From Bradyrhizobium erythrophlei (GTDB lineage Bacteria; Pseudomonadota; Alphaproteobacteria; Rhizobiales; Xanthobacteraceae), in contig NZ_LT670818.1 in the NCBI RefSeq assembly GCF_900129505.1, forward strand, positions 4,249,001 to 4,313,000: a stretch of 64,000 nt of DNA, read 5' to 3'. Within the stretch, counting starts at the first letter, position 1, and each line of letters starts with the position of its first letter. Of the stretch, positions 39,860 through 50,846 are shown in pieces. The notes below the pieces were generated by a model. That model was not told the DNA's origin. It saw only the letters and a program-made list of their open reading frames with translations, and made no database searches. The translations under genes were made by a program, and so were the position numbers.

Positions 39860-42724
39860 GTGCGCGCACAAGGTCGACGACTGGTGTATCAGTTAGACGA
39901 GTGGGAGGTCGATCTTGCTCGGCGCGAACTGCGAGCGCGTGGAGTGCCTGTCCCGATCGGGGGGCGCGCATTCGAGATCGTCGAGGTTCTGGTTCAGTCG
40001 GCAGGTGAACTTGTCACCAAGAATGACCTCTCGGCTCGCGTATGGCCGGGCGCGATCGTAGAGGAAAATACGCTTCAGTTTCATATATCCGCGATACGCA
40101 AGGCGCTCGGTTCGGATCGTGGAATGCTAAAGACTGCGTCCGGTCGTGGCTATCGCCTGTTCGGTGCGTGGACATCCCGGGAGAGCACATCGTCAGTAGA
40201 TTCGATGGATCTCGAACCGATGCGAAGCCGGGCCGAGCCATTTCAGACCAACTTGCCTGCGGCAGCATCCGAGCTGGTCGGCCGAACTAATGCCGTGCAG
40301 CAGCTGCGCGGTCTTCTATCCGCTTACCGGGTGGTCACGCTGACTGGACCGGGGGGGATTGGGAAAACTAGGCTGGCGTTAGAGGTGGCCCGCGGCTTGT
40401 TTCCGACCTTTCAGGGTGATGTTCGGCTCGTCGAGCTGGTCTCGTTGTCGGATCCCGATCTGGTACCGTCTGCCGTGGCAGCGGGCCTCGGCCTAAAGTT
40501 AGGCGGCGACCAGATTTCCGCCGAATCCGTCGCCCGGGCCATCGGACTACAGAGGCTTCTGCTTGTTCTCGATAATTGCGAACACGTGATCGACGCAGCA
40601 GCCAAACTGGCGGAAACGGTCGTGCGCATGTGTCCGCGAACCACCATTCTCGCAACGAGCCGGGAGATCCTGAAGATCGAGGGCGAATACGTCTACCGCG
40701 TTCCCCCGTTGGATGTACCCTCTCAACATGAGGAACCCGACGATATACTTGGTCGCAGCGCGGTGCAGCTTTTCATGGCCACAACGAGGGCGTTGCACTC
40801 GGATTTCTCGCCGAATGGAGAGAACCTTCCGGTAATTGCTGCAATCTGTCGGCGCCTCGATGGCATCCCGTTGGCCATCGATCTTGCGGCAGCTCGCGTC
40901 GCCACCCTTGGGCTCCAGCAGGTTGCCGTAGACCTGGATGATCACCTGGGAATGCTGACCGGCGGCCGCCGAACGGCTCTGCCGCGGCATCAGACACTAC
41001 GCGCGACGCTGGACTGGAGTTATGAGTTGCTGCCCGAGCCGGAGCGCTTGGTGATGCGGCGTCTTGCTGTGTTCGCCGGCGACTTTACGGCAAAAGCGGC
41101 GAGTTTGGTCGCTGCGGGAGGGGGGATCGCCGCATCGGAAGCGGTCTGCTCTCTGGCGAACCTCGTCACGAAGTCCCTAGTCACCTTGGAGGTCGGAGGT
41201 GTGATTGCGTGCCATCGGCTACACGAGACTACGCGCGCCTACGCCCTCGAGAAGCTTGATGAAAGTGGCGAGTTCGAACAAGTGGCACGACGCCATGCAG
41301 ACTATTATCGGGGTGTCTTTGAAAGAGCCGAGATAGAGTTGGAGACCTTGCCGGCGCCCGCCTGGTTGGCGCGCTACGGAAGTCAAATCGGACAGGTACG
41401 CGCGGCCTTGGACTGGGCGTTCTCGCCGACTGGTTCCGCTGAAGTCGGCGTAGCGCTAACCGTGGCTGCGGTGCCACTGTGGGTACACTTGTCCCTGATG
41501 GAAGAATGCCGCGGACGCGTCGAGCAGGCACTTTCCAGTCCCGCCGAGAGCCGAGACGCACATCGCAATATGCAATTGTATGCGGCGCTTGGTGCGGCAC
41601 TATTTCTGACAAAAGGCTCGTGCCCCGAGATGGTAGCGGCCTTTACAAGGACTCTCGAGATAGCGGAAAGCCTCGACGATACGGATTATCGCCTCCGAGC
41701 GCTTTGGGGCTCGTTTATGGAACACATCACGAGTCTTCGCTATCGGGCAGCGCTGGCGGTGGCCGAAAAATTCTGCACGTTTGCGGCGAAGTCGACCGAT
41801 CCAGCCGACGGGCTGGTCGGCGACCGTCTAGTCGGCGTGGCGCTGCTTGCTCTGGGTGACTTGGAAGGCGCGCGGAGGCGCATCGAGCGCATGCTGGGCC
41901 GCTATGTCGCCAGGACGCCGCACATCATTAGGTATCAATTCGATCAACAGTTGTTAGCGTATTCGTATCGCTGCCGAATACTTTGGTTGCAGGGATTTGC
42001 CGACCAAGCGTTGGCAAGCGTCGAATCCCATTTAGTCGCCGCTCGCGCCAGCGATCACCCGTATTCGCTGTTCAGTGGCCTGCTTCAAACCGCATGCCCC
42101 CTTGCGCTTCTCGTTGGCGATCTGACTTTGGCGGAGCGCTACGTGAAGGCGCTTATGGATCTTTCCGCAAGGCACGCCGTTGAGCTATGGACTCTCGGTG
42201 GTCGCTGTTTCGCAGGCGTGCTGCTCATCAAGCGCGGCAACACTGGTCCTGGGCTGGAACTTCTGCGGACCGCGTTCGCCCGCGTTCCTCAGGGAGCGTT
42301 TACTCTTTTTTACACTCCAATGCTCGCTTCGACAGCGGACGCCCTCGGTCGTGACGGCAAGACTGCCGAAGGGCTCTCGATAATCGACGAGGCGCTTGCG
42401 CGATCGGACTCCAACGAGGAGCGCTGGTGCGTCGCCGAGCTCCTGCGCATCAAAGGCGAACTCATCCTGCGGGAGGGTGCGCCGCGGGCCGCGGCGGCCG
42501 CTGAGGAGCACTTTTTGCGCTCGCTCGACTGGGCCCGGCGGCAAGGCGCCCTGTCATGGGAGCTGCGAACATCCACAAGCCTTGCTCGCTTGCAGTATGA
42601 TCAAGGGCGGATCGCCGAGGCACGCAGCCTTCTGCAGTCGGCGTACGATCGCTTCAGCGAGGGCTTTGAAACCGCCGACTTGAAGAGCGCGAAGGCGTAT
42701 CTCGACTTTTGGGTCTCGCGATAA
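39860..42724 (+). CDS. large transcriptional regulator: OmpR-type winged helix + NB-ARC ATPase + helical repeats
   Basis: This is a 954-residue STAND-type regulator. Residues about 10-102 form a winged helix (YQLDEWEVDLARRELRARG, then EENTLQFHISAIRKALG and SGRGYRLFG). An NB-ARC ATPase follows with Walker A GPGGIGKT (163-170) and Walker B in LLVLDNCEHVID. The last ~400 residues look like TPR-type helical repeats that would sense a ligand or protein. It is divergent from the exported-enzyme cluster and is the likely switch for it. The start is GTG 39860 with no strong ribosome-binding site. Confidence 0.9.
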   Translation: MRAQGRRLVYQLDEWEVDLARRELRARGVPVPIGGRAFEIVEVLVQSAGELVTKNDLSARVWPGAIVEENTLQFHISAIRKALGSDRGMLKTASGRGYRLFGAWTSRESTSSVDSMDLEPMRSRAEPFQTNLPAAASELVGRTNAVQQLRGLLSAYRVVTLTGPGGIGKTRLALEVARGLFPTFQGDVRLVELVSLSDPDLVPSAVAAGLGLKLGGDQISAESVARAIGLQRLLLVLDNCEHVIDAAAKLAETVVRMCPRTTILATSREILKIEGEYVYRVPPLDVPSQHEEPDDILGRSAVQLFMATTRALHSDFSPNGENLPVIAAICRRLDGIPLAIDLAAARVATLGLQQVAVDLDDHLGMLTGGRRTALPRHQTLRATLDWSYELLPEPERLVMRRLAVFAGDFTAKAASLVAAGGGIAASEAVCSLANLVTKSLVTLEVGGVIACHRLHETTRAYALEKLDESGEFEQVARRHADYYRGVFERAEIELETLPAPAWLARYGSQIGQVRAALDWAFSPTGSAEVGVALTVAAVPLWVHLSLMEECRGRVEQALSSPAESRDAHRNMQLYAALGAALFLTKGSCPEMVAAFTRTLEIAESLDDTDYRLRALWGSFMEHITSLRYRAALAVAEKFCTFAAKSTDPADGLVGDRLVGVALLALGDLEGARRRIERMLGRYVARTPHIIRYQFDQQLLAYSYRCRILWLQGFADQALASVESHLVAARASDHPYSLFSGLLQTACPLALLVGDLTLAERYVKALMDLSARHAVELWTLGGRCFAGVLLIKRGNTGPGLELLRTAFARVPQGAFTLFYTPMLASTADALGRDGKTAEGLSIIDEALARSDSNEERWCVAELLRIKGELILREGAPRAAAAAEEHFLRSLDWARRQGALSWELRTSTSLARLQYDQGRIAEARSLLQSAYDRFSEGFETADLKSAKAYLDFWVSR

Positions 42725-43133
42725 ATGCCGCAGGCGTGATCAGGCTGAAAGGCGATCGGCTGATACGTCTTATCACGACGGGTTGGGATGCAGTTACGGC
42801 CCGGCCGCCGGCGAAACCGAGCTCTTCGAATCCAGTGAAAGGTCAGATCGCTACGGCCGGTTCTGGCGCAAAGCGGCCATTGAGATGTGATGTCGTCGAC
42901 CGATCGCTCTCGGAACCGACTAGGAGGGCCGCCGGCCCGTGAGTTCGCGAGCCCCTTCGTTCACGACTTCGTTAGTCGAGAATAGGACGTTCGACCCGGA
43001 CGCCGCCCTCAGAAAGTTCTTCCAAATTTTCTGCCGGTGAGAAGGGCCGCGTTGCTATTTCGTGCGCTGACTTGTCTGGAGAGCCGCTCGGGCCAAGATT
43101 CTAGTTCTAAGACTTTGGAATTCGGAGATCACC
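42725..43133. other. intergenic stretch with a copy of repeat family B
   Basis: No gene seen. Positions 42855-42882 carry GGCCGGTTCTGGCGCAAAGC followed by GGCCATT, a short dispersed repeat also present near 12018-12046 and, in part, at 45588-45605. Confidence 0.5.
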
Positions 43134-43979
43134 ATGGGCCTGCAGCAGTCAAACATCGAAGCGCTTCCGTTCGTGACAGCCGAGCTAAACTATCTGGCTC
43201 CAACATTGGGCAGACCGCGAACCTATGCATTCGATCCCCCGGCGGGCGAACCTAAGACTACGGCCTTGCCGGATCCACGCCAGGTCCCCATTTTCGATGC
43301 GCGTTTGATTGCCGAAAATATTTCACTGGACCGTGAAGGTTTCGCGCTGGTTCGTCACCCGACCAGGGTGAGGGACTTCTACGACGATAAAGAGGTTAGG
43401 GACGTCTACTATCCCGCCGCAGAAGCATTCCTCAAGGCGACGCTCAAGGCCGACCGCGTTTTTATTTTTGACCACACCGTGCGGAAGAGGGTCGAAGGTG
43501 CGGCGGATGTACGTGGCGGCGGTCCACGGCAACCCGCGACGCGTGTCCATGTCGATCAGACCGATGTCTCTGGTGCAAACCGAGTGCGCGAGCATTTGCC
43601 TGAAGAAGCCGACGAACTCCTGAAGGGACGCGTGCAGGTCATCAACCTTTGGCGGCCGATCCGTGGACCGTTACGCGATGCGCCGCTGGCCATGTGCGAT
43701 GGGCAGACCGTAGCACCGGGTGATCTCGTCGCTTCCGACCTGATCTATCCCAGCCGAAAGGGGGAAACCTATTCGGTGAAGTACAACCCCAACCATCGCT
43801 GGTTCTATGTTCCGGAAATGACAGCGGACGAAGCGCTGCTGCTGAAGTGTTACGATTCGGCAACCGACGGACGGACGCGATTTGGGCCGCATACAGCGTT
43901 CGTCGATCCGACAACGCCGGCCGACGCGGCGCTGCGTGAGAGCATCGAACTGCGGACGCTGGTGTTTCACAAACCTTGA
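43134..43979 (+). CDS. CmcJ/NvfI-family oxidoreductase
   Basis: This is a 281-residue cytoplasmic protein of the CmcJ/NvfI type, related to iron/2-oxoglutarate oxygenases. Seen: REGFALVRHPTRVRDFYDD, ATRVHVDQTDVSG with a His-x-Asp metal motif, VINLWRPIRGPLRDAPLAMCD, HRWFYVPEMTADEALLLKCY and FGPHTAF with a further His. Bacterial members often act on phenolic or antibiotic-like compounds. It stands alone; the upstream gene is the NB-ARC regulator on the same strand 410 bases away. Confidence 0.85.
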   Translation: MGLQQSNIEALPFVTAELNYLAPTLGRPRTYAFDPPAGEPKTTALPDPRQVPIFDARLIAENISLDREGFALVRHPTRVRDFYDDKEVRDVYYPAAEAFLKATLKADRVFIFDHTVRKRVEGAADVRGGGPRQPATRVHVDQTDVSGANRVREHLPEEADELLKGRVQVINLWRPIRGPLRDAPLAMCDGQTVAPGDLVASDLIYPSRKGETYSVKYNPNHRWFYVPEMTADEALLLKCYDSATDGRTRFGPHTAFVDPTTPADAALRESIELRTLVFHKP

Positions 43980-44381
43980 TATTTGCTACGGGTCGGGACG
44001 TTCGGCCATGATCATATGGCCGGCGTCAGGCAAACCTCATCGACGAAATCCTGATCCAAGCGGCGCGTCGACCGGTTGAGACCAACACCAATCTCGGACA
44101 TTTCTCGCTAGTTGAAACCCGTGTTTGGACGCATACAGCGTGCACCTGAAGCGCCCGTGAACTGGTCCGGAGTTCAGGCTGGCGGCGTGCTGAATGACGC
44201 GACCGCTTTATCAAGTTCAAATGAAAAACCGGACCGTTATGCAGCAGCCATCTGCATAATGGTCCGGCCCGACTGTTTGTTGCGCGGATATTCTGTCGGC
44301 TAAAGCTGCGGCCTGTCCGTGCAGCAATGGGTGTAACGGACGTCAGACGCTATCCGGATGCTAAGAGGTTTCGTCGAACGG
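43980..44381. other. intergenic stretch ending in a hairpin terminator
   Basis: No protein gene seen. The 3' half belongs to the leftward unit starting at 44441; its terminator is at 44225-44267. The remaining bases show no recognisable repeat. Confidence 0.5.
44225..44267 (-). terminator. strong rho-independent terminator (leftward)
   Basis: CCGGACCGTTATGCAG (44229-44244) pairs with CTGCATAATGGTCCGG (44252-44267) over 16 bp with one mismatch and a 7-base loop. On the minus strand the hairpin is followed by five T, the classic form. It lies about 115 bases beyond the stop of the Lys-rich micropeptide gene. Confidence 0.75.
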
Positions 44382-44441
44382 TTACTTCTTTTTCTTCTTG
44401 GTTGCCTTCTTTGCCTTTGCCTTCTTCGCTTTCTTGGCCAT
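44382..44441 (-). CDS. 19-residue lysine-rich micropeptide
   Basis: ATG 44441, preceded by ACGGAGGGCAAC, opens MAKKAKKAKAKKATKKKKK and stops. Twelve of 19 residues are Lys, the rest Ala, Thr or Met, as in the tails of histone H1-like bacterial proteins; it would bind DNA or RNA. A strong ribosome-binding site and a dedicated terminator at 44225-44267 argue for a real expressed unit. Alternatively the transcript is a small RNA with an incidental peptide. Confidence 0.6.
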   Translation of the reverse strand: MAKKAKKAKAKKATKKKKK

Positions 44442-44797
44442 GTTGCCCTCCGTGATCCCAAAAGTTGGCTCGATGCAAGTCGACAATCGACGTGCATAGA
44501 TTCAGACTACACCATAATTGCAAAATTGATACTGCGCGCTTCGAAGAAGGTAAACGACCATCGCACCGTCGCAACTCGCAACCGGACGAAGCGCTCGCGT
44601 GATACGTGGAATCAGCACGGTTTGCCGGATCAAGACGGGTAGACGCTCTCTTGTCGTTGGTAGATGAAGCCGAGCCATCCATTGGATTTGTGATCTTTAG
44701 CCACTATTTTCGAGAATCGATGCGCCACCTGATGCCCTAGGTCTTGACCAGCGCGATTGGAGTTGGTGCCGGCTCGCTGCAACGGGAGTGACGAAAG
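44442..44797. other. intergenic stretch, divergent promoters presumed
   Basis: No gene seen. It should hold the leftward promoter of the Lys-rich micropeptide; the AT-rich part near 44500-44530 (minus strand TTTTGCAATTATGGTG) is a candidate. The rightward aminotransferase remnant begins at 44798. Confidence 0.4.
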
Positions 44798-45628
44798 ATG
44801 AGTCCACCGGTCACTGATTTCCTCGCGACGGAAGCGCGCTTTGGTGCTCAGAACTACGAGCCGCTCCGGGTCGTTATATCGCGCGGCGAGGGCGTCTGGG
44901 TGTGGGATACGCAAGGCAACCGCTATCTCGATTGCCTCTCCGCCTACTCGGCGGTGAACCAGGGCCACTGCCATCCGAAGATCCTGGCCGCGATGGGGGA
45001 GCAGGCAGCTAGACTGACGTTGACTTCCCGGGCCTTTCACAACGATCAGCTTGCTCCCTTCTACGAAGAGATCGCGGAGCTGACCGGCTCGCACAAGGTG
45101 CTGCCAATGAACACCGGCGCCGAGGCAGTGGAGAGCGCCATCAAGTCCGTCCGCAAATGGGGCTACGAGGTGAAGGGTGTGCACGACGGGCACGCCGAAA
45201 TCATCGTCTGCGCCGACAACTTCCACGGGCGCACCCTCGGTATCGTCGGCTTCAGCACCGACCGGGCGGCACGTGAGCATTTCGGGCCGTTCGCGCCGGG
45301 CTTTCGGATCATCCCCTTTGGCGACGCCAAGGCGCTGGAGCAGGCGATCACGCCTAACACAGTCGCCTTTCTGGTCGAGCCGATCCAGGGGGAAGCCGGC
45401 GTCATCATTCCACCATCGGGCTATTTCACAAGGGTACGCGAGCTCTGTACTGCGCATGACGTGATGCTGATCCTCGACGAAATCCAGACCGGGCTCGGCC
45501 GCACCGGCAAGCTGCTCGCGGAGCAGCACGATGGCATTGAGGCAGATGTGACGCTGCTCGGCAAAGCGCTATCTGGCGGCTTTTACCCGCAAAGCGGCCA
45601 TTCGCAACTTTGGAGAACAACTAGGTGA
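44798..45628 (+). pseudogene. rocD: ornithine aminotransferase, 3'-truncated
   Basis: The first ~265 residues match ornithine-oxo-acid transaminase (usually ~400): [70 protein letters not shown] and the PLP lysine Lys256 in [12 protein letters not shown]. Directly after GGFYP the frame enters unrelated sequence ([12 protein letters not shown]) and stops; the C-terminal domain is missing. The break lies in CGCAAAGCGGCCATT, a piece of dispersed repeat family B. The product would not fold fully. Confidence 0.8.
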
Positions 45629-46239
45629 GGCTACGCTGGGATGAGATAATTACCCGACTTTCTTTTAGATTTAATTTTGTGGCCATACGGGACTACAGTG
45701 CGAACCTTTCAATCTCTTGATCTCGCTGGACCACAATGAACCGATAGATCGTCTTAGCGACGTGTCCGATCGGCATTCCGCGGGTGATCAACTTTACCTT
45801 GATCGAAGCACCAGTTCCTGAACGAACAGACGGGAATGTACTGATCGAGAATCATTTCTTCTCCGTTGAACCGGGCGATCTGCGGTTGGCTGGCGCATAA
45901 AAGCAACTATTCGAAACCAATAATGGTCGCGCGGTCAGCGGTCCGAATTCTTTATGGGATTCGACCGCAGCTCTATGTGTCCGACCCACCTGTACCAACA
46001 GGGTCAACGGGCGTGATGTTACGATTGAAACGCGTTTTTCCGTATTGAAATGATGGCGTAACGCGACCATGCGCAAAACAACGCCGCGTGCCGAGATGGT
46101 CACCTACCTAGCGCGAAACTGCCGCTGGGAAGAAATGACGGAAGCCGTATGAGATGAGCGGAAAGTCTCTGAGAGAACAGTTGGTTGGCGCGAGGGCTCT
46201 AACTAGCTGCGTCGAACGGGACGTCGAGACGGGCGTCGA
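45629..46239. other. intergenic stretch, no gene recognised
   Basis: Several short frames exist on both strands but none has a ribosome-binding site or recognisable protein. No remnant of the missing aminotransferase C-terminus was found here, so the break is not a simple insertion. Confidence 0.4.
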
Positions 46240-46561
46240 AAATCATCCGCTGAGGATGTCGACACGGCGATCGCTCACGGCCCCGGCCTCCGTTGGGCGC
46301 TGCTCGGTCCGTTCCTCAACATGCATCTGTCCGGCGGCGCCGGCGGCATCGCCCATGTGCTGGAGCATCTGGGGCCGCCGCTCGAAGGCTGGTGGCGCGA
46401 TTTGGGCAGCGTGACGCTCAACGGAAAGCTCAATGCAGCGGTCGCGCGGGGGCGTGGCCGAGGAACTGGGCGGCGTCGATCCCGGCCGCGTCGCCGGCCG
46501 GCGGGACCAGTTGCTGCTGGCCCTTTTGCAGCCCAAGGCCGGCGGCGATCGACTGCCGTAA
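46240..46561 (+). pseudogene. 3-hydroxyacyl-CoA dehydrogenase, C-terminal remnant
   Basis: The frame starting SAEDVDTAIAHGPGLRWALL and continuing LNMHLSGGAGGIAHVLEHLG is the C-terminal domain of a 3-hydroxyacyl-CoA or L-carnitine dehydrogenase. After LNGKLNAAVARG one extra G breaks the frame; removing it continues VAEELGGVDPGRVAG to a stop near 46561. The NAD-binding N-terminal half is absent. It lies 20 bases upstream of an enoyl-CoA hydratase gene, so it was part of that operon. Confidence 0.7.
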
Positions 46562-46580
46562 ACGCCAAGGAGAAGTTTCG

Positions 46581-47413
46581 ATGACGATGGCTGCGGACGG
46601 CGACGTCACCTACGAGTTGCGCGACGGCGTCGCCTGGCTCGGGCTCGATCGGCCGCACAAGCGCAACGCTATCGGCGAAGCGCTGCTGGCCGCGTTCGAG
46701 GCAGCGGTGTGCCGGGCTCAGGACGAGGCCCGCGCGCTGGTCATTTTCGGCCATGGCCCGTGCTTCTCTGCTGGTCTCGATCTGGCCGAGCAGGGCGCTC
46801 GGGAGCCGGTCGAGGTGTTCTACCACTCCCGTGCATGGCACGCCGTGTTTGGCGCGCTGCGCCAAGGTCGCGTTCCCGCGATCGCCGCGCTGCACAGCGC
46901 GACGATCGGCGGCGGGCTCGAACTGGCCGCCGCCTGCCACATCCGCGTCGCCGACGAGACGGCATTCTTCGCGTTGCCGGAGGGCACGCGCGGCATCTAT
47001 GTGGGCGGCGGTGCCTCGGTCCACCTCGCGCGGCTGCTCGGCGCTTCGCGGATGGCGGACATGATGCTCACCGGCCGCGTGCTCGACGCCGCGGCGGCCG
47101 AGCGCGCCGGGCTGGTGCAATACCTGGTGCCGGACGGGCAGGCGAAGTCCAAGGCCGAGGAGTTGGCGGCAAAGGTGGCGGCGATGGCTCCGCTTACCGT
47201 TCTCGGCGTGCTGCACGCGCTGCCGCGCATCCAGGACATGAGCGAGTCGGACGGGCTGTTCGTCGAGAGCCTGATGGCCACGCTCTCCATGACCGGTCCG
47301 GAGGCCGCGGCGCGACTTGCGGAGTTCGTGGCGAAGCGGGCTGCCAAGGTGACGTCGCCCGACGCGGCGGCGGCAGATGCCGCGAAACGGCGGCAAACGC
47401 GGGAGACCGGACG

Positions 47414-47417
<4 letters not shown>
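46581..47417 (+). CDS. enoyl-CoA hydratase/isomerase family protein
   Basis: This is a 278-residue crotonase-fold protein. Seen: LDRPHKRNAIGEALLAAFEA, CFSAGLDLAEQ (first oxyanion contact), ALHSATIGGGLELAAACHIR (second) and ALPEGTRGIYVGGGAS, where a Glu is suitable for acid-base catalysis. ATG 46581 follows AAGGAGAAG. Its stop overlaps the start of the ligase gene (ATGA). The upstream dehydrogenase partner is destroyed, so the pathway here is incomplete. Confidence 0.87.
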
Positions 47418-48991
<1,574 letters not shown>

Positions 48992-48995
48992 AACA

Positions 48996-49021
48996 GGGGT
49001 TCGATTCCCTAGGGAGCGCCA
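48996..49021 (+). other. tRNA 3'-end-like sequence, attachment-site candidate
   Basis: GGGGTTCGATTCCCTAGGGA then GCGCCA looks like the T-arm (GGTTCGATTCC) and acceptor end (with CCA) of a tRNA. No tRNA body lies upstream, where the ligase gene is. Integrases that use tRNA genes leave such 3' copies at the far end of an island. The amino acid identity is not assigned. Confidence 0.45.
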
Positions 49022-49156
49022 TAAATTCAAATAGTTAGCGGTCTGGCAGAACTGGGTGTCCAGTTAGTGTCTCGTCTGAATTTGTAATTCTCACATTCAA
49101 ACGCGCGCATCCGGCAAAACTTGTCGGATGATTTTAGCCGCGCTATGCGGCTGTTA

Positions 49157-50326
49157 TACCAGCCTTCGGAAGGTCTGACTCTTTTTTGAAAAGCTGGCGC
49201 CGGCGTGATTCATTTATGACCGACTGGATTGATTCGGGAGGTCGGCGATGGGCGGGCGGTCGGTCTACGGGAGGATTTCGAGGCGGATGAGCTGCGTCGG
49301 CTCGCGGCGAAGGTGAAGGATGCCGCGCAGGCGCGACGGCTGCTGGCGCTGGCGGCGATTTGCGACGGGATGAACCGCACCGAGGCGGCCCGGATCGGCG
49401 GCATGGACCGGCAGACGCTGCGGGACTGGGCGCACCGCTTCAACCAGTACGGGCCTGACGGTCTGATCGACATCAAGCCGACCGGGCGGCCGTCGAAGCT
49501 CTCCGACGAGCAGAAAGATGCATTGAAGCAGCTCGTCGAGACCGGCCCCGACCCGGAGAAGGATGGGGTCGTACGCTGGCGCTGCGTCGACCTGAAGCGT
49601 GTTCTCGGACAGCGTTTCGGTGTCGATCTGTCGGAGGTGAGCCTGGGGCGCGCGCTCAAGAAGCTCGGCTTCTCGCACATCAGCGCCCGGCCGCGCCATC
49701 CCGTGCAGGATCCGGAGACGATCGCGGCATTTAAAAAAACTTTCCTACGCAGGTCGCGGCGATCGTGACCAAACTCGCCCCGGAAACGCCGATTGAGGTC
49801 TGGTTCCAGGACGAGATGCGGGTCGGCCAGAAGAACAGCCTCGTCTACCAATGGGCCAAGAAGGGATCACGGCCGCGGCAGCCCAAGGATCAGCGCTACG
49901 AGAACGCCTATGTGTTCGGCGCCGTCTGTGCGAGCCGCGACACCGGCGTCGCCCTCATCATGCCGCAAGCCGACACCGAGGCCATGCAGGCGCATCTCGA
50001 CGCCATCGGCAAGGCCGTCGCGCCCGGCGCGCATGCGCTGCTGATCCTCGACAAGGCCGGATGGCACACGACGCGCAAACTAAAGCCACCTGCCAATGTC
50101 ACCCTCGTGCCGCTGCCACCCGCCTGTCCGGAGCTCAACGCAGCCGAGAACATCTGGCAGTATCTGCGACAGACCTATCTCGCCAACCGTGTGTTCGCGT
50201 CCTACACCGATATCCTCGACGCCTGCCAAGACGCCTGGCGAAAACTTCTCGCCGAAACCGGGCGCATCACCTCGATCGCGGCCCGCGACTGGGCCATCAT
50301 CGGTCAGCCCTTCTGAAGGCTGGTAT
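49157..50326 (+). mobile_element. IS630-family insertion sequence, complete
   Basis: Terminal inverted repeats: TACCAGCCTTCGGAAGG at 49157-49173, and CCTTCTGAAGGCTGGTA at 50309-50325, one mismatch. TA flanks both ends, as expected for this family. Length about 1.17 kb. It carries one transposase in two overlapping frames joined by a -1 shift. It is more intact than the copy at the window start. Confidence 0.85.
49229..50316 (+). CDS. IS630-family transposase (two frames, programmed -1 frameshift)
   Basis: The first frame encodes the helix-turn-helix region (MNRTEAARIGGMDRQTLRDW) and runs to TTTAAAAAAAC at 49730-49740. A -1 shift there continues NFPTQVAAIVTKLAPETP into the DDE domain: Asp in IEVWFQDEMRVG, Asp in LLILDKAGWHTT and Glu in LNAAENIWQYLR. 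All three are present and no other break is visible, so the element may still be active. The start is uncertain (TTG 49229 opens the frame). Confidence 0.85.
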
Positions 50327-50775
50327 TACTGGTTGTCATTGGGTGCGTTTTTGCAATTTTTCTCTCGGTGACGCACGACGGCAAGCTCATGTGAAATCAC
50401 ATTCGCCCGTTACAGCTACAATCACTTCGAAAACTGAAATCAAGGGCGGCCGGGGAGGTGACTTTACGCGGGCCACAATTGAATACTGGAACGAAACGCC
50501 GCGCGGCCCTGTGAGTTGCACTGTGCCTAAAAGCCTTCCGGGATGGTCATCAAACTATGACATCGGAAAAACCCTTAGTGTTTTTCCGAGAGAGGAAGCT
50601 TGCTATGAGCCCGACTTAGCTCTCCCCAGAGAAGCCAGCCTGACGGCACTGATTTTTGTCCCCCTCTCATTGGTTTTCGTGGGTGCTTTGATGATCCGAT
50701 ACGCGGGTGAGGACGCGGCGCGCTAAGCAACGACTTCCGGGTTTGGCACCAACCGGACCAACCGGGCCGGCCTGA

Positions 50776-50842
50776 TGATGTCCGTTGATCGGGGTAGAGC
50801 GGAAGTCTCATTTTAGGGCCGCGAGGACCGTTTTTGACCCGG
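50776..50842 (+). repeat. dispersed intergenic repeat, family A, copy 3
   Basis: It begins TGATGTCCGTTGATCGGGG and has TAGAGCGGAAGTCTC and TTTTTGACCCGG; it matches the minus-strand copy at 34120-34195 along its length. Confidence 0.7.
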
Positions 50843-50846
50843 AAGA

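Larger units (their letters stand above)
49145..50726 (+). pseudogene. small membrane protein (DUF3592-like) split by IS630
   Basis: If the element 49157-50326 is removed leaving one TA, ATG 49145 reads MRLLLVVIGCVFAIFLS then VTHDGKLM, a normal start plus membrane helix. After LM one missing base (near 50388-50392) shifts the frame; beyond it HSPVTATITSKTEIKGGRGG and ATIEYWNETP follow, then a C-terminal helix (LTALIFVPLSLVFVGALMI). Order and content fit a DUF3592-type protein. Thus the gene was hit by both a transposon and a point deletion. Confidence 0.65.

Noticed and set aside
46709..47413. The upstream part of the frame that contains the second acyl-CoA ligase, extending the ligase N-terminally.
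   Set aside because: It overlaps the enoyl-CoA hydratase gene out of frame; the ligase starts at the coupled ATG 47414.
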